64,000 nucleotides of DNA from JAKVKY01 sp964293585. Its GTDB lineage: Bacteria > Bacillota > Negativicutes > Acidaminococcales > Acidaminococcaceae. Each line of letters opens with the position of its first letter. The first letter of the stretch is position 1. The stretch spans positions 10,891 to 74,890 of the forward strand of contig CAXYYS010000004.1 in assembly GCA_964293585.1 (NCBI GenBank), given 5' to 3'. Both the position numbers and the translations under genes were made by a program. This document shows positions 16,965-24,757 of this stretch, piece by piece. The notes beneath the pieces were generated by a model. The model had not been told where the DNA came from and did no database searches. It was given only the letters and a program-made list of their open reading frames with translations.

Positions 16965-18320
16965 ATGGCAAAGACAGACTGGCAGGTGGAAGACGCCAAA
17001 TATATCTGGCATCCGGCCCAACAGATGAAAGATGCGGAGGTATTCCCGCCGGTGGTGATTGACCACGCCCGGGGCTTGTACCTGTACGATACGGACGGCA
17101 AGGAATATTTGGATATTATCAGCAGCTGGTGGTGCAATCTTTTGGGACATTGTAATCCTAAGATTAACGCCGCGATCAAGGCTCAGGTAGACGAACTGGA
17201 ACATGTTATTTTTGCTAACTTCAGCCATAAACCGGCGGTACAGTTATGTGAAAAACTGGCGCCGCTGCTGCCTAAAGGACTGTGCAAATTTAATTTTTGC
17301 GATAACGGTTCTTCAGCTGTGGAATGCGCCCTTAAATTAGCATTCCAGTATCATTATCAGACCGGCCATCCGGAACGGCAGCGTTTCATGTGCCTGTCCG
17401 AGTCTTACCACGGGGAAACCATCGGGGCCTTGTCTGTAGGCAGCATGGACCTGTATGCTAAGATTTATAAACCCATGATGATGCAGAACATTCATTTTGA
17501 CGGGCTGGATTGTTACCGCTGCCCCTTCCATAAAGACCGGGAGCACTGCCAGTGTGAATGTTTTGTCAGCGCTGAGGCGGCTTTTAAGAAATACGGCAAG
17601 GAAACTGCGGCCGTGATTGTGGAGCCCATCTTGCAGGGTGCGGCCGGGATGCGCATCTATCCGCCGCTCTATTTAAAGAAACTGCGTCAGCTGTGCGATG
17701 AGTATGGAGTCCTCATGATTGACGATGAGATTGCCGCCGGCTTTGGCCGTACCGGCAAACTCTTTGCCATAGAACATGCCGGCATCAGTCCTGATATCCT
17801 GTGTACTTCCAAGGGCTTGACCGGTGGTTATTTGCCCATGTCCATCGCTATTACCACGGAAAAGATTTATGATGCCTTTTATGCCGATTACAACAGTCAT
17901 AAAGCTTTCGTACACAGCCACACTTATGCCGGCAACCCTATTGGTTGCGCTGCGGCTTTGGCGGTGCTGGATATTTTGCAAAAAGAAGATATCTTGAACA
18001 AGGCGGCTATAACAGGAAAATATCTGCATGAGCATTTAGAAAAAGCTTTAGGCGGTCATCCTAATGTAGGCGAGATCCGTCACATCGGACTTATTAATGC
18101 CATTGAGCTGGTAGAGGATAAAAAGACCAAGCAGCCTTTTGATGCTAAGCGCCGTATCGGCTGGGAAATTTTCCGCAAGGCCATGGACTTGGGATTGGTG
18201 TTGCGGCCTATCGGCGATGTGATTTATTTTAATCCGCCTCTCACTATTGATACAGCAACTTGCGACAAAGCCATTAAACTTTGCAAAGAAGCTGTGCTGG
18301 CCGTGCTGCCGGAAAAATAA
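16965..18320 (+). CDS. bioA: 7,8-diaminopelargonate aminotransferase BioA
   Basis: 451 residues, class III PLP aminotransferase. The PLP lysine is Lys283 (TSKGLTGGYLPMS); DDEIAAGFGRTGKLFAIEH carries the conserved Asp, and VHSHTYAGNPIGCAAAL is typical of BioA/BioK. It converts 7-keto-8-aminopelargonate to 7,8-diaminopelargonate, the substrate of BioD. BioA proper uses S-adenosylmethionine as amino donor while BioK relatives use lysine; sequence alone does not settle this. bioB and bioF are not adjacent, so synthesis would depend on genes elsewhere or on imported precursors. Confidence 0.92.
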   Translation: MAKTDWQVEDAKYIWHPAQQMKDAEVFPPVVIDHARGLYLYDTDGKEYLDIISSWWCNLLGHCNPKINAAIKAQVDELEHVIFANFSHKPAVQLCEKLAPLLPKGLCKFNFCDNGSSAVECALKLAFQYHYQTGHPERQRFMCLSESYHGETIGALSVGSMDLYAKIYKPMMMQNIHFDGLDCYRCPFHKDREHCQCECFVSAEAAFKKYGKETAAVIVEPILQGAAGMRIYPPLYLKKLRQLCDEYGVLMIDDEIAAGFGRTGKLFAIEHAGISPDILCTSKGLTGGYLPMSIAITTEKIYDAFYADYNSHKAFVHSHTYAGNPIGCAAALAVLDILQKEDILNKAAITGKYLHEHLEKALGGHPNVGEIRHIGLINAIELVEDKKTKQPFDAKRRIGWEIFRKAMDLGLVLRPIGDVIYFNPPLTIDTATCDKAIKLCKEAVLAVLPEK

Positions 18321-18376
18321 AACGTCCACTAAAACGTAAAATCGAATTTATAAAGCAAAGTTCATAACCCCCATAT

Positions 18377-18416
18377 AAAAACGCAGGCCTGAAAAATTTT
18401 TCAGAACCTGCGTTTT
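18377..18416. terminator. Convergent terminator between bioA and the second DASS gene
   Basis: AAAACGCAGG ... CCTGCGTTTT stem with an inner GAAAAATTTTTC helix; A-run on one flank and T-run on the other, so it works in both directions. Confidence 0.85.
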
Positions 18417-18446
18417 ACTTTGTAAAAATTTTTATGACTCAGCGGT

Positions 18447-19961
18447 TTAGAAAATGCCCATCATCTTCCAATAAGTATTAGCGAAGATCAGGAGCAGGAT
18501 GTAACCGATGATGGTGACAGGAATACCAACTTTCATGCAGTCTTTAGCCGTAAAGGTTTCGGTAGCAAAAGCCAGGATGCCCTGGGGAGAGTTAACCGGC
18601 AGGATGAAACCGAAGCTGACTACGAATTGGAGCAGCATGGTGATATCTACGATGTTGAGACCCTGGATATTCAGGCTCTTCAAAACGGCAATCATGATAG
18701 GAATCATGGAAGAAGCCACAGCCGTAGCACTGGCAAAACCCAGATGGATGATGATCAGGAACATGGCCAGGATAGCGAACACGGCAAAGACGCTCATGTT
18801 AGCCAGACCAAAGCCGGCCACGATCTGATTAGCAATCCAGGCTGCTGCCTTGGTGCTTAACAGGGCGGTACCTAAGCTGATGCCCACGCCGAACAGGAGC
18901 AGGGTGCCCCAGCTCATTTTAGCCTGAGCCTGTTTCCAGTTCATGATATTGATGCCGGGCATGAACATTAAGGTTACAGCTACGCAAGTAGAAAGGGTTG
19001 TAGGAATCTTATGCAGGATACCTTCAGTGACCCAGAACAGTAACAGGACGATGGAGATGACTACCAGTTTCTTTTCGGTGCCTTTCATGGGTCCTAATTC
19101 TTCCATGGATTTGCGCACCGTTGCATCGCCGCCAGCCACTTCTTCAGTTTCCGGAGGTAAAACTTTGATGCAGATGAAGTACAGGATAACAGACATGATG
19201 GCCGCATACGGAGCAGCGGAGATAAACCAGTGCAGCCAGGTGATATCAGAATTTAATTCCTTGTTGATAAAACCGATAGCGACCATGTTCTGAGCCGCTG
19301 CGGTTTTGATACCGATATTCCAGATGCTGGCCGCATGCACGGTAGCAATCATGAGCAGCGCCGCAAAACGGCTGTCTGTTTTCATACCGAAGGCCGAGAT
19401 GATACCGAGCACGATAGGCACGATACAACCAACACGAGCCGTGGTGCTGGGTACAAAGAAGGCCAGGACGAAACCGATGAAAATCATGCCGGCCACAATC
19501 CGGTTGGTCTTGCTGCCGACCTTGGACAAAATGCCCAGGGCGATACGTTTGTCCAGACCGGTGCTCATCATGGCCGCAGCCAGGAACAAAGCTGCACCTA
19601 CCAGGATGGCGCCGCTGCTGCTGATGCCGGCGAAAGTTAAGGAAATGGCTTTGCCATAACCAAAAGTGCCCTTGCCGTCAAGAGCTGGCGCTGAACCTAA
19701 ACCTAACATCATCAACGAGGCGATGATGGTGGCGCTGACGGGATACGTAACTGCTTCACTGATCCAGGTGATGACCGCGAATAGTAACACGGCGATCATA
19801 CGCTGGCCGGCAATGGAGAGTCCCTTCGGCGTCGGGAGAATTAAAACGATAGCGAGAACGATAAAAGCCAGGAGAAGTCCGTATCTTTGGAAGAGGGATT
19901 TCTGGGGCTCAGCTTCCAAAGCTTGAGCCGGTGTTTTGGTAACCTGATTCATTTCTGCCAT
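18447..19961 (-). CDS. DASS-family Na+/dicarboxylate symporter, VcINDY/SdcS-like
   Basis: 504 residues with about 11-13 membrane segments. Two helix-hairpin clamps are visible: FVPSTTARVGCIVP and LPVNSPQGILAFATETFT, matching SLC13/DASS carriers; ALFLAAAMMSTGLDKRIAL is also typical. Likely imports C4-dicarboxylates such as succinate, malate or fumarate with Na+. It differs clearly from the DASS gene at 13048, so the two are not a recent duplication. ATG 19961 follows AAAGGAG by 8 bases; the longer frame from GTG 19982 is rejected. No convincing promoter was found in the 19962-20230 gap. Confidence 0.87.
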   Translation of the reverse strand: MAEMNQVTKTPAQALEAEPQKSLFQRYGLLLAFIVLAIVLILPTPKGLSIAGQRMIAVLLFAVITWISEAVTYPVSATIIASLMMLGLGSAPALDGKGTFGYGKAISLTFAGISSSGAILVGAALFLAAAMMSTGLDKRIALGILSKVGSKTNRIVAGMIFIGFVLAFFVPSTTARVGCIVPIVLGIISAFGMKTDSRFAALLMIATVHAASIWNIGIKTAAAQNMVAIGFINKELNSDITWLHWFISAAPYAAIMSVILYFICIKVLPPETEEVAGGDATVRKSMEELGPMKGTEKKLVVISIVLLLFWVTEGILHKIPTTLSTCVAVTLMFMPGINIMNWKQAQAKMSWGTLLLFGVGISLGTALLSTKAAAWIANQIVAGFGLANMSVFAVFAILAMFLIIIHLGFASATAVASSMIPIMIAVLKSLNIQGLNIVDITMLLQFVVSFGFILPVNSPQGILAFATETFTAKDCMKVGIPVTIIGYILLLIFANTYWKMMGIF

Positions 19962-20058
19962 GACGATCACTCCTTTATGCACGACTGAGGCGGGCCTGTC
20001 TGACCACTACTTTTCCCCAAGGCATTTACGTGATGGAACTACTGCCAGGCAAGCTTAC

Positions 20059-20099
20059 CAAAAAGAGCCGTACGAACTATGTATAGTTCGCACGGCTCT
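20059..20099 (-). terminator. Terminator downstream of the aquaporin gene
   Basis: Long stem (AGAGCCGT.CGAACTAT / its complement with one mismatch) followed on the minus strand by five T. It lies about 130 bases after the aquaporin stop and upstream of the second DASS gene. Confidence 0.7.
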
Positions 20100-20230
20100 G
20101 TGCTTTCTTAGATTATAGCCTGTTCTTAAAAGTTAGTCAATAATTAAGTCAAAAATCATGATAAAGAATTAGAATACAGCAACCGGGTAATACAGGTTTT
20201 AGTCACACGGTGTTGCAAGGCTCTGATTTT

Positions 20231-20932
20231 TTAGTCTTGAGCAGTGGCGCTGCCGCTATGCAGGGCATTCCAGACGATGGCTGCCAGAGCGCCGCCTACC
20301 AGAGGCGCCAGGATGAAGACCCAGACCTGGGAAAAGGCCAGACTGTCGGTGCCTAACAGCAGGGCAGGAGCCAGGCTGCGGGCCGGGTTAACCGAAGTGC
20401 CGGTCAGGGGGATACCCATGATATGGACAAAGGTCAGGCACAGGCCGATGACCAGGCCGCCCAGGTGGCTGGTCTTATTATCGGCGGTCACACCTAAGAT
20501 GGTCATTACGAACACAAAAGTTAAGATGATTTCTACGATAAAAGCGCCGCCGCAGGAAAGACCAACGGCAGAAGCGGCATCAAAACCATTCTGGCCCAGG
20601 CCGGTCTTGGTATAATCTCCCAACTTGGAGCTGGCGCTGATAATATAAGCCAGGATGCCGGAACCGATTAAGGCGCCGATGACCTGGGCTACCACATAAC
20701 CCACAAAATCTTTGGCACTCATACGTTTTGCCACCAGCATGCCCATAGAAACCGCCGGGTTAATATGGCAGCCGCTGATATCGCCAATGGCATAAGCCAT
20801 GGCTACGATAGATAAACCAAAGGCAAAAGCGATACCCAGGGTACCTAAGCTTTTGCCGGCAATGGCGGCGCTGCCGCAGCCAAATAAAGTTAAGACTAAA
20901 GTACCAATTAATTCTGCAGCGTATTTTTTCAT
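20231..20932 (-). CDS. aqpZ: Aquaporin (AqpZ-like MIP channel)
   Basis: 233 residues, six membrane helices and the two half-helix NPA motifs (GCHINPAVSMG and GTSVNPARSLAPALL). The second motif has NPARS, as in AqpZ water channels, rather than NPARD of glycerol facilitators, and the length matches AqpZ. It probably conducts water. AAAGGAAG precedes ATG 20932 by 8 bases; a TTG at 20938 is less likely. Confidence 0.88.
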   Translation of the reverse strand: MKKYAAELIGTLVLTLFGCGSAAIAGKSLGTLGIAFAFGLSIVAMAYAIGDISGCHINPAVSMGMLVAKRMSAKDFVGYVVAQVIGALIGSGILAYIISASSKLGDYTKTGLGQNGFDAASAVGLSCGGAFIVEIILTFVFVMTILGVTADNKTSHLGGLVIGLCLTFVHIMGIPLTGTSVNPARSLAPALLLGTDSLAFSQVWVFILAPLVGGALAAIVWNALHSGSATAQD

Positions 20933-20990
20933 GAACAAGACTTCCTTTCACAATGAAATTAAGAATAAGTACGTTTAAAACCGCATAAAA

Positions 20991-21019
20991 ATTATAAAGC
21001 TTTTTTGGTTAATTTGCAA
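20991..21019 (-). promoter_or_regulatory. Promoter of aqpZ
   Basis: Minus-strand TTGCAA, 17-base spacer, TATAAT. Confidence 0.7.
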
Positions 21020-21103
21020 GACAATTCACCTAAAATCACATTTTTGTTGACAAACAAAAACCCTGCCAACCCCGAAAAATATAGGGGATTTTCGATTTTT
21101 CCA

Positions 21104-21132
21104 TTGTATTAAAGATAAAATGTTGTTATAAT
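21104..21132 (+). promoter_or_regulatory. Promoter of the orphan PAS gene
   Basis: TTGTAT, 17-base spacer, TATAAT. Confidence 0.65.
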
Positions 21133-21275
21133 GTTCTTGGTCATTTCGATTAGTTTATGTAAGTTGTTAACTTAGAATATGTTCCAGGAAAGCTGTAAAA
21201 AGTCTGACAATATTTAGGGGCTAACGGGATAGGTACAATGTCTGGACCTGAACATTAGAATTAAGGGGTGTTACG

Positions 21276-22442
21276 ATGGCAGGACTCAACCTGAAACAGT
21301 ACAAAGTTTGCTTTGATCGCAGTCCAATAGCGTTCTGTGTGATCAGGGTTACAAAAAATAAAAAAGGCGCTTATAATGATTTTATTTTTGAATATGTGAA
21401 CGAGGCTCTGGCGGAACTGGAAGGTTTGACCATCGCGAACATGATTGGTAAACATTTCTACCATATTTTTTATAATGCCAGCGTGAAATGGCTGCAGCCT
21501 TATGGGAAAGCTGCTTATGAAGATATTACCAGCAGCTTTATCGAATTCAATACCGAAATTAATAAATATCTGCATATCCGTTGTTACCAGATTAGTGATG
21601 GTTATGCTGCCGTAATCCTGAATGACGTTTCTGCCAATTATAGGTTCATGGCTGAAGAGCTTAAAGCTCTTATCAGTCTGGACGTAAATACAGTGGCGAT
21701 GTATCAGATCAGCGTGAGCGATGATTTTTATACCAATACTTTTAGCAGGAAGAAAGTAAATATCAGGGAAGCCGAGACCGGTAAGTTGACCGACCTGGTG
21801 CAGGAGCTGGCTGAAAAGCTGGTCTTGAAGCATGAACAGAAAGATTTCATGCGGACCTTCGGCTTGGAGAATCTGCAAAATTCCCTGACTTACGGCAACA
21901 GGAATGTGATCCTGCAAAAGTGCTTCCTTAATGAAAGCGGCACACAGGTCTGGCTGCAGGTGATGGTCAGGTTGAGATTAAATCCGCTCAGCAATAAGAC
22001 GGAAGGCGTCCTGCGGATTAAAGATGTGACCATCCCGGTGATTAAGTCTAAGACTTTGCAGCGCCTGGCGGATGATGAATATGATTACCTGGGCATCGTG
22101 GATCCCACGCGGGGCCTTTTAACTTTGAATTTTGTCAATAAAGCTCTGCCAGCCAGGTTGACCACGGGTATCCATCTGGAAGGCAAAGAGATGGATTTTG
22201 AAGAAGAACGTAATTTTGTGGCTGACAGCTGGATCATGCCGGAAGACAAGGCGGATTTCCTCAAGAAGAGTAATTTAAAAAAGATTGTGGCGGAAGTAAA
22301 GAAGAACGGCAAGTATATTTTCTATGCTCGTGCTTTGCGTGATGGCATCATCCATCACAAATGTTTCCGGTATACGTATCTGGATGAAAATGAGCAGCTG
22401 CTCCTGTTTAAGCAGCGGGATGTAACTGATTTATATCATTAA
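21276..22442 (+). CDS. Output-less PAS sensor protein
   Basis: 388 residues, soluble. An N-terminal PAS fold (FDRSPIAFCVIRV ... YVNEALAELEGL; about 8-125) is followed by a second, less clear PAS-like region and a C-terminal module (about 262-388) beginning DDEYDYLGIVDP and ending FRYTYLDENEQLLLFKQRDVT. The same module sits before HisKA in the hybrid kinase at 623 and before GGDEF in the EAL protein at 9431, but here the protein stops five residues after it, leaving no enzymatic or DNA-binding output. It may act by protein contact, or be the surviving part of a longer regulator. AAGGGG precedes ATG 21276 by 7 bases, and a good promoter and terminator bracket it, so it looks expressed. Confidence 0.7.
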   Translation: MAGLNLKQYKVCFDRSPIAFCVIRVTKNKKGAYNDFIFEYVNEALAELEGLTIANMIGKHFYHIFYNASVKWLQPYGKAAYEDITSSFIEFNTEINKYLHIRCYQISDGYAAVILNDVSANYRFMAEELKALISLDVNTVAMYQISVSDDFYTNTFSRKKVNIREAETGKLTDLVQELAEKLVLKHEQKDFMRTFGLENLQNSLTYGNRNVILQKCFLNESGTQVWLQVMVRLRLNPLSNKTEGVLRIKDVTIPVIKSKTLQRLADDEYDYLGIVDPTRGLLTLNFVNKALPARLTTGIHLEGKEMDFEEERNFVADSWIMPEDKADFLKKSNLKKIVAEVKKNGKYIFYARALRDGIIHHKCFRYTYLDENEQLLLFKQRDVTDLYH

Positions 22443-22533
22443 ATAGTAAACCGGACGCATGAGCAGTAAACCGGACACCGCCAGCCGGGAAGTACGGCAG
22501 GGCCAGGCACCGGAGCGTACCTTGGATAAAAAA

Positions 22534-22576
22534 TTAACGCGGGCTTCCTTGTTGGGGAAACCCGCGTTTAGTTTTG
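22534..22576. terminator. Convergent terminator between the PAS gene and the LDH-family gene
   Basis: Stem AACGCGGG/CCCGCGTT with an inner TTCC/GGAA; TTTAGTTTT on the plus side and TTAATTTTTT on the minus side. Confidence 0.8.
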
Positions 22577-22619
22577 TACAGGGACGGCGGTAAAATGAGC
22601 CGGTTCAGAGACCCGTCGT

Positions 22620-23576
22620 TTATTTTACGGCAGCCGCTCTCTTTAAAAAGTCCCGGATGATATCGCAGCTCTTGGCAAATTTAGCCAGTTCTTCCCCGGT
22701 CAGCGGCAGGGTCAGAATTTCTTCGATACCGTTCTTGCCAATCACGCAAGGCACGCCGGCGGCCACATCTTTCTGGCCGTACTCGCCGGTTAAGACGGTG
22801 CTGCAGGGCCAGATCAGTTTCTGGTCGTGGAAGATAGCTTTGATGAGCATCAAAGCTACGTTAGCGATGCCGAATTCTGTACTGCCTTTGCCGTCAATCT
22901 CAATATCGCCGGCTTTTTTAACCTGGGCCTGCAAATCGTCCAGGGAGAGTTTGCTTAATTCCGGACGCAGTTCCCGCAGTTTTAGGAAGGGCAGGCTGCC
23001 TACGTACAGCTGGGACCAGACGATAAAGCTGCTGTTGCCATGCTCGCCCATGCACAGACCGTGCAGGGACTGACGCTTGTAACCGGTAACGGCGCTGATG
23101 ACCCGGAGCAGACGGTAGGTTTCCAGGCTGGTGCCGGTGCAGAAACAACGGTGGCTGTCCCAGTGCATATTACGGCGGATATATTCACAGACGATGTCTG
23201 CAGGATTAGAGATGCTGATCATGATGCCGGAGAACTGCACTTGTTTTAAGTGTCCTAACACTTCGTTAGCCATGCGGATGGTGTCGTCGAACATATCCAG
23301 ACGGGTTTCGCCGGGGCGGCGGCTGCGTCCGAAAGCGATGACCATGATGTCGGCGTCGGTTAGTTCTTCGTAACCGCCGGCACGGATGTGGGCATCTTTA
23401 CCGCAAATGGAACCGCTGATACAATCATCCAGGTCCAGGGCCTGGCCTGCGGCTTTTTCTTTTAAGATATCGATGAGGACGATGTCATCGGCTTCACCGG
23501 ACTGAATCAGGGCCAGGGCTACATGAGAGCCTACATGGCCGGCGCCAATGATTACAACTTTACGTGTCTTGAACAT
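22620..23576 (-). CDS. L-lactate/L-malate dehydrogenase-family enzyme
   Basis: 318 residues, the usual LDH length. NAD-binding GAGHVGSHVA and IVLIDI at the N-terminus, active-loop GRSRRPGETRLDMF, SNPADIV, and catalytic His in GEHGNSSF. The residue equivalent to LDH Gln102 is Arg, as in malate dehydrogenases, and the catalytic-pair Asp168 position is Glu (TGTSLETYRL); Arg171 is kept. The substrate is therefore more likely a 2-oxo-dicarboxylate or an atypical 2-oxo acid than pyruvate, but this is inference. AAGGAGG precedes ATG 23576; the longer frame to 23651 is not supported. It stands alone, divergent from the lipoprotein gene. Confidence 0.82.
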   Translation of the reverse strand: MFKTRKVVIIGAGHVGSHVALALIQSGEADDIVLIDILKEKAAGQALDLDDCISGSICGKDAHIRAGGYEELTDADIMVIAFGRSRRPGETRLDMFDDTIRMANEVLGHLKQVQFSGIMISISNPADIVCEYIRRNMHWDSHRCFCTGTSLETYRLLRVISAVTGYKRQSLHGLCMGEHGNSSFIVWSQLYVGSLPFLKLRELRPELSKLSLDDLQAQVKKAGDIEIDGKGSTEFGIANVALMLIKAIFHDQKLIWPCSTVLTGEYGQKDVAAGVPCVIGKNGIEEILTLPLTGEELAKFAKSCDIIRDFLKRAAAVK

Positions 23577-23703
23577 TTTTCTCCTCCTTGAGAAAAGATG
23601 CGGGAAAAACTGGCATCTTCCTTTCCTGTGTTTTATAATGGATATACACAAATATTATACACTAAGTCTGCGAAATACAAAAGTGGCGGAAAGGAGTACG
23701 ACT

Positions 23704-24672
23704 GTGCATAAGAATCTGTTCAGGCTGGTTTGGCTGCTGCTCACAGCAACGGCTATTTTTAGCTGGGGCTGCGGGAAAGAAGAGAACCAGCTGGCACTGA
23801 TCGTACCTGTTCAGGTACCGGAGGCGGCGGTGACAGATCATTCTGCCCTGCTTACCTGGTACTGGCCGTCCTCACGGCCTGAACCCGCCGGAATCGTGGA
23901 TTACAATTTATATATTAATGACTGGGCAGCGGGCGGAACGAAGGACTGGGCCTACGGCCGGCCGGGACAGCCGCGGCAGGCTCAGGTATTTAAGGTGGCG
24001 GGAGCAGACGCCCAGGCCAGATATCAGTGTACCCTGACCGGGCTGGAAGATTATACTTACTACCAGGTGTATCTGGAACCGGTCCTGGCCAATGGTAAAA
24101 CTTTGCCCCGCAGCATGATGGCTTTTGCCACCCGGCCGGCAGGGGAAGTGCTCCGGGTCATGGAATACGGCGTGCTGGGGGAGCAGTCCACGGACGACAC
24201 AGAGTTATTGCAACGTATCCTTAATTTATGCCCGCCCGGCGGGAAAGTGGTGTTGGGCCGGGGACGATACCGGAGCGGTCCTTTGCGTTTACACGGGGAT
24301 ATGACTTTGCAGCTGGACGCAGGAGCGGTGCTGACGGCGCTGCCTGCGGCTACGCCTAACGTGGCGGCGGTCCTGCCTCTGCCAGGTTTGCCGCTGGGTC
24401 TTTTGAACTGCGCGGGCGGCGACGGTTTGCGCCTGACCGGCCAGGGCCGGCTGGAAGGCGGGGCTTATCCGCTGCTGGTCTGCCGCCGGACCGGTAATAT
24501 CTATCTGCAGGATGTAGAACTTAAAGCCCGCGGCGATGCAACTGCGGCGCTAACGTTGCGTGAATGCCGCGGCTTGGCTTTTAATAATGTGCAGTTTCAG
24601 GACTTTGCTCCCGGCAGCCTGGAACTTACCGGAACTACCGACGTGGTGGTGGCCAACGGCCGTCTGCCATGA
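23704..24672 (+). CDS. Probable lipoprotein with Fn3-like region and short GH28-type beta-helix
   Basis: 322 residues. An N-terminal hydrophobic stretch ends at FSWGC, a loose lipobox, so membrane anchoring is plausible. About 35-155 looks like a fibronectin III-type domain (LLTWYWPSS, YNLYINDW, YYQVYLEPV). From about 158 the sequence begins like a pectate lyase/GH28 polygalacturonase (EYGVLGEQSTDDTELLQ, PPGGKVVLGRGRYRSGPL, MTLQLDAGAVL) and continues as beta-helix coils, but it ends before the region holding GH28 catalytic aspartates. It may be a binding or structural beta-helix rather than an active hydrolase. GTG 23704 is chosen for AAAGGAG 7 bases upstream; the ORF extends back to 23548 without support. 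Confidence 0.65.
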   Translation: MHKNLFRLVWLLLTATAIFSWGCGKEENQLALIVPVQVPEAAVTDHSALLTWYWPSSRPEPAGIVDYNLYINDWAAGGTKDWAYGRPGQPRQAQVFKVAGADAQARYQCTLTGLEDYTYYQVYLEPVLANGKTLPRSMMAFATRPAGEVLRVMEYGVLGEQSTDDTELLQRILNLCPPGGKVVLGRGRYRSGPLRLHGDMTLQLDAGAVLTALPAATPNVAAVLPLPGLPLGLLNCAGGDGLRLTGQGRLEGGAYPLLVCRRTGNIYLQDVELKARGDATAALTLRECRGLAFNNVQFQDFAPGSLELTGTTDVVVANGRLP

Positions 24673-24699
24673 GCGGCGTAAAAATAGCAGCTAAAAATT

Positions 24700-24734
24700 A
24701 AGTGTATGCCGGTCGTACAGGCATACACTTTTTG
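24700..24734. terminator. Convergent terminator between the beta-helix gene and the mocR gene
   Basis: 11-bp perfect stem AAGTGTATGCC/GGCATACACTT followed by five T on the plus strand; TTAATTTTT flanks on the minus side. Confidence 0.8.
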
Positions 24735-24757
24735 CTGACAAAATTATGCGGATGTTT

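Larger units (their letters stand above)
20933..21275. other. Divergent intergenic region between aqpZ and the PAS gene
   Basis: 343 AT-rich bases with no credible ORF. It holds one promoter in each direction (20991-21019 minus, 21104-21132 plus) and a leader of about 135 bases before the PAS gene. I looked for a c-di-GMP or other riboswitch in that leader and recognise none. A small CCCC...GGGG inverted repeat lies near 21070-21087. Confidence 0.6.

Noticed and set aside
21133..21275. Riboswitch in the leader of the orphan PAS gene
   Set aside because: I could not find the conserved core of GEMM or other known classes; only short inverted repeats.
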